Part shown: one piece after another, positions 12,635 through 23,080 of the stretch
Layout: each line of letters begins with the position of its first letter
How positions within the stretch are numbered: the first letter of the stretch is position 1
NCBI GenBank assembly: GCA_024867545.1
Contig: JANFNE010000030.1
Location: 558,001 to 622,000 of the forward strand
Origin: Phytopythium helicoides
Taxonomy: Eukaryota > Oomycota > Peronosporomycetes > Pythiales > Pythiaceae
Direction: 5' to 3'
DNA length: 64,000 nt
The notes under the pieces: generated by a model
Told to the model about the DNA's origin: nothing
The model's input: only the letters and a program-made list of their open reading frames with translations
Databases searched by the model: none
Position numbers and translations under genes: made by a program

Positions 12635-12944
12635 ATAGATACTCCTGATGATGAGGATAGCAAGTGGAACTAAATATAAGGCTTATGCTAAAAAGATGAG
12701 CACGTTTGATGTGCAGCAGTTGGTGCCCAGATCACCAAGGCAGTTGCAGGTGCTTTCAACTGTTGCCACCAGATTGTCTTTGTCTTCGAGGAACTGCCCA
12801 CCTGAAGTTGTTGCTATCTGCTTCGTCTTCGTCGCCTAAGACATGGAAGTGGTTCCTCTCATGCCCGAGACTGAAGGGTTTGAGACCACTAACGACCACA
12901 TTTCCAAATCTGCAAGTGCCCAAGCAAAGCAAAGCCTCTTCACG
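12635..12944 (+). other. Promoter region of effector E1
   Basis: About 310 nt between the copine stop and the E1 ATG. The last 50 nt (catttccaaatctgc, then caaagcctct just before ATGAAGCTC) resemble the leader of E2-E6, which supports common descent of promoter and gene. Confidence 0.5.
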
Positions 12945-13430
12945 ATGAAGCTCTCCAGGATTCTGTTCATCGGTTTTGTATCGGTCTCTGCCATTACTGT
13001 GCCTTCAGCTTTTGCAACCCGCTCGCTTCGTCAAGAATCTACCTCAGCATCTGTTGACTCTGAAGATGCTGGAGTGGCTAGTGCTGATTCATTGGACTCA
13101 ATCGACTCGATCGACGCGCCGATTTCGTTGATCCGGCCAGTTGAGCCTTTCGAACCTCCAAGGCTCGGTGTTGTACCACTCGACACGCACCACCAAACTG
13201 ACTCCACGAACACCTTCGCTACGCACGGGGACATCGTTCGACAGCATTCTCGGGAGCTTGTCCATGCATTCGTCAAGCTTCGAGGACTGGACCCTGAAGA
13301 TGAAATGGCGACGCCTACTGTCGAGGCTGTATCTGCCACGGCCCCTCCCGAAGATTTCAAGTCGGAACTTGTGAAGCATCATCCTGTCGAGCCATCTCAT
13401 TTCGGCTCTCGTCGGCATTTCAAGGGCTGA
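12945..13430 (+). CDS. RxLR-like secreted effector candidate E1
   Basis: 161 residues, single exon. Residues 1-24 are a signal peptide (MKLSRILFIGF..., cleavage probably after PSAFA). R-S-L-R follows at 26-29 and then QE. The mature protein is acidic, rich in S and D in its first half, and ends in a region with HSRELVHAFVKLRGL and PTVEAVSA that is shared with E2. No dEER motif, WY fold or repeat is visible. The ATG at 12945 is preferred to an upstream in-frame ATG (12843) because it puts the signal peptide first and matches the family. A channel gene follows 399 bp downstream on the same strand, as for E2. Secretion is well supported; delivery into plant cells is inferred from the RxLR position only. 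Confidence 0.7.
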   Translation: MKLSRILFIGFVSVSAITVPSAFATRSLRQESTSASVDSEDAGVASADSLDSIDSIDAPISLIRPVEPFEPPRLGVVPLDTHHQTDSTNTFATHGDIVRQHSRELVHAFVKLRGLDPEDEMATPTVEAVSATAPPEDFKSELVKHHPVEPSHFGSRRHFKG

Positions 13431-13828
13431 AGGGTACCTCCATCTGGACGAATAAGTGTTCATTGGTGTTTATTGTTCGTGAAGGTCTGTGTGTGATTAG
13501 AGTTCATGTCGATGTAGTTGTGTGGCGTAGCGTTGGTTGAAGTAACATGGCAATCACTCGACCGGAAGCCTTCGTTGGGGGTTCTAGACCGTATTTAGCA
13601 CTAGCCTTCCAGCCAAAAATACTAGAGGTTGATTATTGCAAAGACCTTGACACGTTCACGTTTCATTTCGCTGGCAGCATTGAGGGAAACGAACCGATAC
13701 TCTAGTGTTGCCAAAGAGCCTGCCGCATTGCTCCACCAACGGAATGGACTCGGTACGCTTCTCTTCGTGTATGTTGAGTGTCTAACCCTTGAGAATCTCA
13801 CATCGTTTTTGCTATCTAGAACTCCGGG
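13431..13828 (+). other. Intergenic E1-T1
   Basis: About 400 nt holding the E1 3' end and T1 promoter. No gene-like reading frame or structured RNA is apparent. Confidence 0.5.
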
Positions 13829-15147
13829 ATGGCTGCGACTGTCCCGGAGCCGATTGGAGTTCACATGGTTACCATTGATGGCTCGGTATGTGAGTCGAGA
13901 CGCGTATGAGCAGTACAGAGCTTACCCATTCATTCAATTTTTATAGCCAAGGCACTCTCCTTTCCAAAAGCAAAGTTCTGGCAACAGCAGCAGCAGCAGC
14001 AGTAGCACTCATATCGCTCCGAATCCGCCGGGTTCACCTGTCCGACGAGTAATCATATGTCATCTAGTTGCAAGCTTTAGACGCAGCGCTAACCTTTCCC
14101 AAATGTTTGCAGTCCATGTTTGACCTCCCGAAGATATCTCGTGGGCACACCAACATGGCTGGCATGGGAGCCAAAGGCATTGTCCAAGGCTCAGAGCGCG
14201 AAAGAGGCGCTACTGCACGATCAAATATTGTCGCCTTACTGCTTGTACTCTCGTACATCGGTGCTACCATCCTCGTGTTCCACTATATCGAAGACTGGTC
14301 TGTCGTTGACTGTGTGTACTATGCCATGGTGATTGTTACCACTGTCGGATACGGCGATGTCATCCCTGTGACGACAGCTGGCAAGGCAGTCACTATCTTC
14401 TTCGCATTCTACGGCATTTGCACGATTGGTATCGCTCTTGGACAGCTCGCATCTCTCTTTTTGGAGCGCCAAAAATCCATCGCGAAGGAAGCAACCCAGT
14501 CGCTTCTGAAAAATGTCGAGAATGCAGCTGAAACTACTGCCGCACAAGTTAAAGAAGCTGGGCTAGACGTGAAACTCAACATGACCGCAAAACCAAAGAA
14601 ACCACACCCGAAATGGATCCGTGTCATTTTCTCCGACAGCAACAAGGCGATCTTACAGGGACTCATTCCCATATTTGTATCGATAGGAGCTGGACTGATT
14701 GTCGGAGCCATCGAGGGTTGGCCCATTCTAGATTGCTTCTATTACTCAGTCATCACGGTTACCACGGTGGGATTTGGAGATTTGTCGCCAAAGTCAGAGG
14801 GTGCGCGCATCTTTGCCATCTTCTTCTTGCCGCTGGCTGTTGTTTCGGTCGCACACGGTGTTGGGTCGGTTCTTGAAGAAATCAGCAAACGCAAGGTGAT
14901 GAAGACGAAGATCAGCATGAAGGAGCTGCTTGACATGGACGCAAATGGCGATGGCAAGGTTTCTCAGCTTGAGTATTTGTCGTACATGCTCGTTAAGCTC
15001 AACAAGGCCGATCAGGATGACATTGACGGTATCCTCGCGCAGTTCCGCAAGCTTGATCGGGATGGAAGTGGTGAGCTTGACCGTGATGACCTCGAGCGCC
15101 TCGACAAGCAATTGCAAGCCCAAGAGGAAGAAGCGGCGAAAACCTAA
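13829..15147 (+). CDS. Two-pore, EF-hand potassium channel T1 (TPK-like)
   Basis: Exons 13829-13885, 13947-14048 and 14113-15147 join in phase to 397 residues. The N-terminal cytosolic part includes a serine run encoded by an AGC microsatellite. Then come TM1 (about 92-112), pore loop 1 with filter TVGYGD (about 130-135), TM2, a charged linker with PKKPHPKW, TM3 (GLIPIFVSIGAGLIVG), pore loop 2 with TVGFGD (about 271-276) and TM4. Two EF-hands follow (DANGDGKVSQLEY near 330 and DRDGSGELDRDDL near 368). Two pores plus C-terminal EF-hands is the plan of plant vacuolar TPK channels, gated by cytosolic calcium. It probably sets membrane potential or vacuolar potassium release in the oomycete. Most similar in this window to T2. 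Confidence 0.92.
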
Positions 15148-15311
15148 AAGGCGGTGGTGCGAGAAAATAAGCGGGCTTAGGAACACTTTAAGCAATTAAA
15201 CATGCAAACTTGTTCTTGGGTAATGCAGATCTCGACTCATCGTATGTACTCCACTTTTTCAAAACTTGAGAAGACGTTAGATCTTTAGAACTGGGATATT
15301 TGTAATCCTTG

Positions 15312-16472
15312 TCAACTGAACTCAGCGGGTGGGCCTCTGGCGTAGAAGTCCTGACTGTTGTGGGATCCCCACTCAACACCGCGTGAAGCTCGAAATGAAA
15401 ACTCTTCTTCCATCTTGTGCTCTGACCACTCGAGACTACGCGGGTCCGGCCACTTGGTCTCGGCATCCGCGTCGTCCTCCCAGATCGGACGCCGACGCTT
15501 CTGGCTCAGTGGTTGATGTAGTTCGTGCTCCTGTTTCCACGCAATTCGTTGTTGCTCGCGGCGGCTCTGGTCTCGCAAGTAGGCGTCGTACGCCTTGACG
15601 TCGCCAATGAGGTACTCCTCCGAAAACGGAGCGCTCGAAAAGATGGCGTCGAGATCCTGGATATTGTGGAGTAACTGAGCAAACAGTTCCATGTAACCGA
15701 GGTTGAACTCGAAGTTCACAACCCGGTCCGAGCTCGTGTCGAATGTGAACTTGAACTCGCCCTCACCCTCTAGCGTCATCCCGAGTAGCTTTTTCACAAT
15801 GGCTGGATGGTCTCGCAACAAGTGTGGGAACATGGCTTTGATCGTGTCGAGAGACACGAGGTGCTTGTACATCGAGCGGGAAACAACAATGGTGAAGTCT
15901 GAACCTTGCACCACGCGACTGCCTTTGTATCGGAACTCGAGCCCCGTCAGCGCGTGCGTGTACTGTTCCCACTGGTCGAGCAGCACGTCGCGTCCGGCAT
16001 AGCGTCCGATCTGTAGGTCGTCTACAGTGAGGTTCATGAGGAATCTGCGCGCATCTAGACGGTCTCCGCCGATCCCACCCTTGCCAGCAGGCAGCGGGTG
16101 ATACCCTCGCTCGAACACGCGGTGGTACTCAATCACAAACCGCACGTAGCGTCCGTCCAGGTCGTCCTGCCGGTTGAGCGTGCGAGCAGCCAGTAAGTCC
16201 CTGTACTCTGAGAGCGACCGGATCTGCTGCTGCACCGACTGGATATCCAGCTGCAGGTTGTACAGCTTGGAGCTCTGCGAGTCTCTGGTGCGCCACTTGA
16301 GCTTCTTGCGTCTCGGTTGTCCGTTCGTTGCCGAGACCGTCGACGCGGAGGTGCTAGTTGCTGCAACCGCCACGGGAATCTTGACGTGGGGAGCGACGCA
16401 CATGCCTCGGCCTGCCCGGACGCGCAAGGCGGCCGAGGGCGCCCTCCCTCCGTCATTCAAGCGATGAGTCAT
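15312..16472 (-). CDS. Oomycete bZIP-like protein with C-terminal alpha/beta domain
   Basis: 386 residues, single exon on the minus strand. The chosen ATG (16472) is the first true ATG; the open frame runs further upstream only from a GTG. Residues near 45-110 are a basic stretch (RRKKLKWRTRDSQSSKLYNLQ) followed by a heptad-like helix (LDIQSVQQQIRSLSEYRDLL), an arrangement common in the large oomycete family of degenerate bZIP regulators. The rest (RYVRFVIEYHRVFERGY, MNLTVDDLQIGRYAGRDVLLDQW) looks like the alpha/beta C-terminal region those proteins carry. A nuclear role in transcription is inferred. The basic region lacks the clear N-x7-R core, so DNA binding is not assured. The gene converges on T1. 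Confidence 0.5.
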   Translation of the reverse strand: MTHRLNDGGRAPSAALRVRAGRGMCVAPHVKIPVAVAATSTSASTVSATNGQPRRKKLKWRTRDSQSSKLYNLQLDIQSVQQQIRSLSEYRDLLAARTLNRQDDLDGRYVRFVIEYHRVFERGYHPLPAGKGGIGGDRLDARRFLMNLTVDDLQIGRYAGRDVLLDQWEQYTHALTGLEFRYKGSRVVQGSDFTIVVSRSMYKHLVSLDTIKAMFPHLLRDHPAIVKKLLGMTLEGEGEFKFTFDTSSDRVVNFEFNLGYMELFAQLLHNIQDLDAIFSSAPFSEEYLIGDVKAYDAYLRDQSRREQQRIAWKQEHELHQPLSQKRRRPIWEDDADAETKWPDPRSLEWSEHKMEEEFSFRASRGVEWGSHNSQDFYARGPPAEFS

Positions 16473-17809
16473 CCGCTTTTCCACCGTTTGCTGACGAGGG
16501 AAATACTTTGATCCCGCGAGGCAACCAAGCTTGGCGGGACTTGTGTGTGACTGGAGCGGAGGATGAGGCAATGAAGCAGCGAGGCGAAGCAGCTGGAGAG
16601 TCGCGGCCGACGGCTTCTCGACGTCAGGCAGGCAACGGCCCACGGCAACGCAAGGTCAGCAAGCAAGCAACCTTTCTTCTTTCCTCATTGCCGGCAACGA
16701 GATGTAACTTATAGCAGTAAATGGGGCTATCTTAACGGCGTTTTGCTATAGAAATGCATATTATACTGTTATTTAGTGTCAATACATGTGCTTTTTTGTC
16801 CCACAAGGAAACGAACAACGGCCGGATGTATAGCTCTTGCGTTTACTGTACTGGATAGTTTTGGAGGCGATGGGTGGATGGACCACTCCCGACTTGACGC
16901 CATGGACCGCCGCCGCCGCTCCGTTCACCTCGTTGCCGCTCGCGACCGCTTTCCCCTTTGCGTGCTGTGCCGATGTGTTAGCCAAAGTTGAGACGGGGAG
17001 ACGCGTGCTGCTCCCGCCTGCTGCTTGAAAGTGGCGGCGCTGGTGGCTGCAGCGTGTCGCCTCGTCGATGATGAGACCGCGAGAGCTCGAGAGGTATCGA
17101 AATCAACCGGAGGAGCTTTTTTTTTTTTTTTCGCGGGGGTTTTGCCGGGCTTGCGGCTTGTGATGGAGCTTTTGAGGCGGTCTATGGTGGATTTTTGTGT
17201 GAGTGGGAGACTGCTTGGCGGGCTCTGGGCTCCGCTCCAGATCCTCGTTGGCGGCTTTCAAGGGCGAGGATGCAAGTAGTAAGGCCGCTTTTAGACCGCA
17301 GCGCTCGCCTGGCGTTTCCTCTACTTGTAGGGGTCGAACCCGCGAGCGCTCGACGCGTCTATGACGAGAAACCATTGCAGAAGGTATCATGCAACGTTGG
17401 CTGAGCCCGAAGAAGCCTACATCAAATCCGACGAGGAACTGGACTGAATGAGCTCACGCCAATAGTGGAAACCACGACCACCGGCGGGAGAAGGAACGGG
17501 ATGACAAGGAAAATTCACGAGCGAGCTGGACTCGCCGCCAAATGCTGCGTGCAGCACTGATGGCTCTCTACACTTGATCTGATTCCCAATGGCTCGCCGA
17601 GGCGACTACGCCACTTTCATTCTTTTACATTTGCTTCAATTTTTCATGCTGCGTGTGGGTTTGGCCCAATTCCAAAAAAGGCTCAAGGCATAACGGCTAG
17701 CGACGATTCATAGAGCTGCACGGAGAAAAGCTCGGGCGACCGCTCAATCGAATCTACCACAGATCTTCTCTCGAAAAAGTTCTAGTTCGACTGGAGGAGC
17801 CTAGCGAAC
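16473..17809. other. 1.3-kb intergenic region, nothing recognised
   Basis: Promoters of the two divergent neighbours must lie here. It contains a T tract at about 17117-17132 and several short open frames with arginine-rich or low-complexity translations and no conserved motif. A piece near 17331 (GGGGTCGAACCC) resembles a tRNA T-arm, but no matching acceptor, D or anticodon arms are found. Confidence 0.5.
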
Positions 17810-19014
17810 ATGAAGAGTGTCCGCACTACGACGCCGAGGCTTAGCATGACGTTTATTGAGAGCTATACGCAGCCCGAGACGACAGATGAGCTGTACTGCT
17901 CGTCTGGGAGCGACAGTGATGAAAACAATAGCAGTGATGCCGATGGCGATAGCGCAAAGGTCGAAGGGGAGGTAGTGTCTCTGACAGAGCAAAAGCGCCG
18001 ACCGAGCTTAGTTATTGCGGGTGATGAACATGCTCTGGACAGCGTTCGAACCGTTCACTCGCCTCGAGCAATGGGTAAGAAGCCAATAACAACTTCGCCT
18101 CGACACTCCCCTGGCTACCTGGCAAGCACCACAGCTCCGATGCCGAATCTTCCAGCGCCACCTCGAGCAACGTCAGTCCAACCACCACCTTCGCCGCTCA
18201 AGCGCTTGAGTATGGATGCGCCACAGACTCAGCAAGCAGCTCATAATCCGTGGGTGGGCAAATTGAAAGGGGCAAACAATGTCATCGATATTGTTGGAAC
18301 AATCGCAATGCTCATGTACGATGCTTCAATTGGCAACTCTGTGCTGATATCCATAGATTCTGACAACTGAGTGACCTTTTTCACTAGCTTTTCATATCGC
18401 GACTGCCTCAACGAGCCGAACGAGTGTCATGAAGAGTGCATGGCCGATCCGGACATTGCTCTTCCACTACCAATGCTGATGACGATCATTTCGATCTCGA
18501 TGTTTGCATACTACAGTCGTTCTCGCCCAACGGCGCTGATCGAATGGGCCCAGACAACGATGGCAGTCTCGTGGATCCAACGGGTAAGATGGGCTAAAGA
18601 TTTTCGAGTTTGATCTTCGCAAAAACGTGCTTATTGTGGTTTACGATGCAGATGGCTCCTTTACCTGCGATCGCTCTGGTTATATCCCATGAGCGTCACC
18701 TAGCGCTGCTAGGCGACGGTGCGACAGCTGCCCTTGCTGCCTTTCTCGTATCTCAGCGTCGTCGCCGTTTCTTTTGCGATGGCAGCGGCCACTGGTCGAT
18801 GACATTCTTGATTGTCTCTTTGATTGCCCTTTGTGTGGATCTAGTTGCTGTTGATGGAGGAACGATGGAGCCGATTAGCATCTTCATTGGCATTGCGGTT
18901 GTACTGGTTACACATCTCGCAGTATCCAAGCTCCGATCTCTTGCCAAGGTTGATGCTGATCGCTCCACAGACATTGACGATGCAGAAGTTACCACCAGCA
19001 AGAAAACAAACTAA
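17810..19014 (+). CDS. Unknown multi-pass membrane protein with long disordered N-terminus
   Basis: Exons 17810-18315, 18388-18583 and 18652-19014 join in phase to 354 residues. The first 150 residues are Ser/Pro/Asp-rich and look disordered and phosphorylated (SSGSDSDENNSSDADGD, several SP sites). At least four hydrophobic segments follow: DIVGTIAMLIFSY, LPMLMTIISISMFAYY, WSMTFLIVSLIALCVDLVAV and ISIFIGIAVVLVTHLAV. A cysteine-rich loop (CLNEPNECHEEC) lies between the first two. The first donor is placed at 18316 because it removes the in-frame stop at 18370 and keeps phase. I do not recognise the family. The 3' end converges on the NMNAT gene with about 70 nt between stops. Confidence 0.5.
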
Positions 19015-19086
19015 CGGCGGCAGTTGAAATTCCCGAAGCGGAAACACCCAATAATGCGAAGAAATAAACTCTGATCGAACCATCGC

Positions 19087-20979
19087 TCAACTTTCGATGT
19101 ACTCGACGTAAGGCAAATCCTCTGCTCGCCAGTTCTTGTCCTCGTCTGTCCACTGGTCTTTCCCAGACATCTTGTCAGCAATGTTATGCTTCAGCAAGTA
19201 GGTCAACACTGGTTTTCCAACCATGAGCTCTAGTGGCGCGATTGTGCTGTTTGTTCCACTTGAACTCCCGCCAGACCCAAGATGTCCGTGTCCGGCTGTG
19301 CTTAGCTCTAGCAATGACTTTCGCACCCGGACACTCGTTGCACGTTCCAAGTCACATGGCAGTACGCCAGTGTCCTCTACGATAGTAGTCGATCGAGAAA
19401 GGGTTTTACCAAGGTGCTTGACGACAGACTCACGCTGAGTTGGGCGGCAGACTACAATGCAGCCAAAATTTTCATCCCTCAGTGCAGTGTGGCTTAGTTT
19501 TACAACAGTATTGCATCCGCACACATACATAAGTTGGAATCGAAACCCGTTGCGAGCAAAGTGGGCCTCACACATTTCGCGGACATGAGTTAACGTGCTT
19601 AGGTAGTCCAGAACGCGGCGTCGTGTGATTTCCCACTTGTCAACTTCTATCCAGGATGATGATGCTACAGCTGCCTCTGCGAGGGCTAAACGATGGCGCT
19701 TGGGAATCATCTCGCGAGGATTTCGGCGGTGCTTGGCTCGAACAAACGTGTCATGAGATGGAGATAGGAATGCTCCAACAACTGGAAATTTGTAGTTACT
19801 CTCCACGTATTGCCGAGCAACGTAGAATGCACGAACGTGTAGCATATGTATCGGATTGTACGCTCCGCTAGCTACTAGAACGATGACATCGAGTTTAGCA
19901 TCAGGACCACTGCTTCCTGCAGGCCGTCGGATCTGCTCCAAGTTTTGGGCTAGCTTTTTCAATGGGTACTGAATGCCCCAGACAGGGTGCAGTGGAGCTA
20001 GTCTTGGAAATTGGGCCCCTCCATCAGCGGCGCTAGTACTGGTACAAAAGGTATCCGCAATGGCGCGATGTTTAGCCGGTGATCCAGTACGTAGCAAGAC
20101 TGTAAGATTTTCACGGATTATCGAAGGATTTTCTTCGTGCTCATTGTCGACAAGAAAGCGAATAACGTCTCCAATTTCTGCATCAACGAGCTTCTTCAAG
20201 AGCATCAAATCATTTTCAGGGATCTCAATTAAAGCATTCAGTCGTTTGAGGATCTGATACAATCGGTTGCGCTGAGAAATTGTCACAGTCGCAACGCCAG
20301 TTGGATCAAGGGAGATCTTCGTGTGGTCTCGAGGCGGTGATACTTTTTCAGTGCCACTTGACGAAGAGGTTGGGGAACAGAACGGTGCTGAGCTAGCGAT
20401 TGGTGACGGCTTCAAGTTTGCATTGACGCCATCATTGACGTGATTTTCGCTAGAGTTGGGTGAGCTGGGTAAATTCAATGACATTGCTGGGCGGGATGGT
20501 GGCTGAGACGGAGTTGCTGCAGAAGACGAGACAGATCGGCGGCGTCTGACTGACAACTCGGGAGCTGTCCCGACGCGGTCACTCTGCAATCCTTGTTGAG
20601 AAAACGGTGGCAACTCATTCAGCGATTTTACGCCAGCCATTGAACCTGCAGCAGCCAGTGAAGGCTGCAATGGGGAAGATGAGTTAGCTGGAAGTATAGC
20701 TGTGGGTGCAGCTTGATCGGTTAGCTGAAGTGGAGGAAGTTTCTTTGGAGATGCCTTCGCTTCGAGTTCATTGTGGTGCGCAAGCCTTTGCTCGAGTTCT
20801 TGTACTCGAGATCGCAAGGCTTCGAGTTCGGCAAAGCTCCGCGCGAGCGACCGAGGAGTGAGAGACTGCAGTAGCACCGGGTCTTCACCAAGCGGATGAA
20901 TTTGAGCTGGCCGAGTACCTGCATGCGACAACTCGCCACTCGGTCCATGTCGGTGTTGTGGCGATGACCGCTTGTGCAT
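19087..20979 (-). CDS. NMNAT: Nicotinamide/nicotinate mononucleotide adenylyltransferase with long N-terminal extension
   Basis: Joins NMN or NaMN to ATP to make NAD or its acid precursor. The C-terminal half carries the nucleotidyltransferase signatures: IVLVASGAYNPIHMLHVRAF near residue 371 (the GxFNPxHxxH motif), PSHDTFVRAKHR, RHRLALAEAA, SWIEVDKWE, and SVRVRKSLLEL near 546 (the SSTxxR-type motif). Catalytic domains of this family are about 250-300 residues; here about 340 residues precede it, with a coiled coil (FAELEALRSRVQELEQRLAHH), Ser/Pro-rich stretches and a helical segment (RLYQILKRLNALIEIPENDL). The chosen ATG (20979) is the first true ATG in frame; the open frame begins about 90 nt earlier without an ATG, so a small upstream exon is possible. 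Total about 630 residues. Confidence 0.8.
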   Translation of the reverse strand: MHKRSSPQHRHGPSGELSHAGTRPAQIHPLGEDPVLLQSLTPRSLARSFAELEALRSRVQELEQRLAHHNELEAKASPKKLPPLQLTDQAAPTAILPANSSSPLQPSLAAAGSMAGVKSLNELPPFSQQGLQSDRVGTAPELSVRRRRSVSSSAATPSQPPSRPAMSLNLPSSPNSSENHVNDGVNANLKPSPIASSAPFCSPTSSSSGTEKVSPPRDHTKISLDPTGVATVTISQRNRLYQILKRLNALIEIPENDLMLLKKLVDAEIGDVIRFLVDNEHEENPSIIRENLTVLLRTGSPAKHRAIADTFCTSTSAADGGAQFPRLAPLHPVWGIQYPLKKLAQNLEQIRRPAGSSGPDAKLDVIVLVASGAYNPIHMLHVRAFYVARQYVESNYKFPVVGAFLSPSHDTFVRAKHRRNPREMIPKRHRLALAEAAVASSSWIEVDKWEITRRRVLDYLSTLTHVREMCEAHFARNGFRFQLMYVCGCNTVVKLSHTALRDENFGCIVVCRPTQRESVVKHLGKTLSRSTTIVEDTGVLPCDLERATSVRVRKSLLELSTAGHGHLGSGGSSSGTNSTIAPLELMVGKPVLTYLLKHNIADKMSGKDQWTDEDKNWRAEDLPYVEYIES

Positions 20980-21195
20980 AGTGTCACCGCCGTCAAATTC
21001 CCTTTCGAGTGGCGTATACTTTGAATTGATGCCTCCATTTGTGGCTCTACCTAGAATACTTCCTGGAGACAAGAATACATGAGTGACAAATACCTCTGAA
21101 GATCGCTGCGTTGCATTTGTTGCGATTATTGCTGATAAAGTCCCTCTTAGCTCGTCCCCAACATCAAAAACGTAGTCCTACCCAGTCGCGGGCAT

Positions 21196-22744
21196 CTACC
21201 GCTCCTTTGGCGTGTCCACAACATCAAGAGTGATATCGCTGTAGCTTCCCGAAGTCTTGCGCCGAATCACCATATTGCGAAGGCGGCGTTCTGGATCGCG
21301 GTCGCCAAGGGCAGCCGACTCGTCGTCTCGGTGGCTCACGCGCCCGCAGATACGCTGAAACCAGCTCACGATTCTGGTGCCGGCGCTTGGTCCACTGCCG
21401 CCGTTGTCGCTATCGACGGCTGAATTTCGTCGCCGTAGCTGCAGGCTCCGGTTACGACGTTCGAGGCCGACGGGTGTCAAGTAGATGTCCCCAAAGAGCA
21501 CCCACTGCTCAATCACTGCGTGGCTTGTGATCCACCCGTCACTCGTCCGCGTCAACGGGACTGGCATAGCTCCACCCTTGGTCGCCATTAGTTGCTCCAC
21601 ATAGTACCGTCCAACGATATAGACGCCGATGCTTGCACAAATGAGGCCAAAGAAGACCAACGCACTCGGGAATGTTCGTGCTCCCCAATGAAGCTCCATG
21701 AGCCGCTTCGGTCCCATCCGCTCTTCGATCAAGAGCAGCACCTCTCCTGCGATTGCCGCTACGAACGCGAGCGAGTAAAGCGCGCTGGCAGCGAGTTGCC
21801 ATCGTGCCAGGCGGTAGACTCCAGAAAACTCATTGTAGAGCACGACCAACAACGCCGCCCCGAGGAGGAGCTCGAGCGTGAACAGGGGCGTCGCGACGGC
21901 CCACCACGGAAGCGGGTACTTGGTTGGTGAGTTGGTGTTGAGCCAGTGACCTCGCGGCGAGTCGGTCTGGTAAGCTAGCATGAGCGTGAACGCGAATGCG
22001 AGCACCCAGCAGATTCCCTGTTGATCAAACAGCAGCGTTTAGTTTGCGGATCCTGCACGAAGCCATGAGCCGAAGCCAGTTTCGCACCGGAAGCGTGCTG
22101 TCGGCGCGACAGAGCAGGTATCGCACGACGAACGCGACTTGGATGACCATGAGCGGCGCGTAGCACACGTACAAGCTCGTCCCTCCAAAGTGCTCGAGCC
22201 TCGCGCAGAAGGCGAGCTGGCTCCACAGCAGCAGCAGCGCGAGCGGCGCGCTGGCGGCGTAGATGAGCACGATGCGGCGCAGCAGCGGCAGCAGCGGCTC
22301 GTTGGACATGGACTCGACGTCGGCCCAGTGCCGGAGCTGCTTGGCGTGGCGGATGGAGACGACGTGCGCGCCGACGGCGACCGCGTTGGCGATCCAGAAA
22401 GGCAAGAAGACGAGCCACCAGTTGAGCCGCGCGCCGGCCGCGAGCCCGCCTTCCACGTTGAGCGCGACCAGCGCGACGCCCACGACGCAGCAGAGCGCGT
22501 AGAGCAGCACGCCGTTGAGCAGCGCGGCCAGCGCCTTCTCGGCGAACACGATGGGCTGGAACTGCGGCCCGCCGAAGCCGCTGGCGTCCGACAGGCGGTC
22601 GTCGACGCCCTCAGCCGCCGCCACGGCCATGTACGAGCCCTCGAACGAGCCCGTCGAGTCGATGGCGCGCAGCAGCGGCGAGCGCTCGCTGGGCGCCGAC
22701 GAGGACGCCGACGAGCCCGACGACGCGCGCGCTCGGCCGTTCAT
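21196..22744 (-). CDS. TMEM185-like multi-pass membrane protein
   Basis: Two exons (22744-22088 and 22017-21196) join in phase to 492 residues. After a Ser-rich head with a dileucine-type SERSPLLRA motif come about eight hydrophobic segments. The pattern W-x-VF-x-PFW (LNWWLVFLPFWIANAV) and its second occurrence (PLPWWAVATPLFTLELLL) are typical of the TMEM185/Tmemb_185A family. The C-terminal cytosolic tail is basic and serine-rich (RRRNSAVDSD, RRKTSGSYSD). The biochemical function of the family is not known to me. The SERSPLL motif suggests sorting to endosomes or lysosome-like vacuoles, which is inference. GC content at third positions is much higher in exon 1 than in the neighbours. Confidence 0.6.
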
Positions 22745-23080
22745 GGTGAGATCCTGCAGTGGAAGAGGTGGAACTCCCACTATAAAGGGCGGAGATTCAA
22801 GGAATATGCGGTAGATGGCCACAAAAACCTCCACTTCTACATTCACCTTTCTCATCACAACGATCGACGTAAGCTCTCACTCAACCGGAAAACGTGGAAA
22901 AGGAGACGTGAAACTAAATAAACCTGTCGTTACGGTACTGCCCAATTGACAAGCTGGCAGCGCAGTTCATCAGCTTCAAGCGGGTTGCGCGATGCCCTCC
23001 CCAGCGATGACAACAGCACTGCATGGACACTTCGTATTGCTTGTTGAAGATGCCATAGGAAGGATCTCCAGAGCTCCATC
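22745..23080 (+). other. Degraded 5' part of Fanzor element / TMEM185 promoter
   Basis: About 335 nt upstream of the Fanzor frame. Codons in the same frame upstream of the TGA at 23045 translate to a plausible but unverified protein. The rest is the promoter side of the minus-strand TMEM185-like gene. Confidence 0.35.

Noticed and set aside
16472..16643. Longer N-terminus for the bZIP-like protein
   Set aside because: The upstream extension has no ATG start; translation most likely begins at 16472.
17320..17350. Possible tRNA gene (GGGGTCGAACCC)
   Set aside because: No matching acceptor stem, D arm or anticodon arm in the right positions.
22139..22921. 260-residue plus-strand frame rich in Arg/Glu/Val
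   Set aside because: Shadow of the GC-rich exon 1 of the TMEM185-like gene; no conserved motif.
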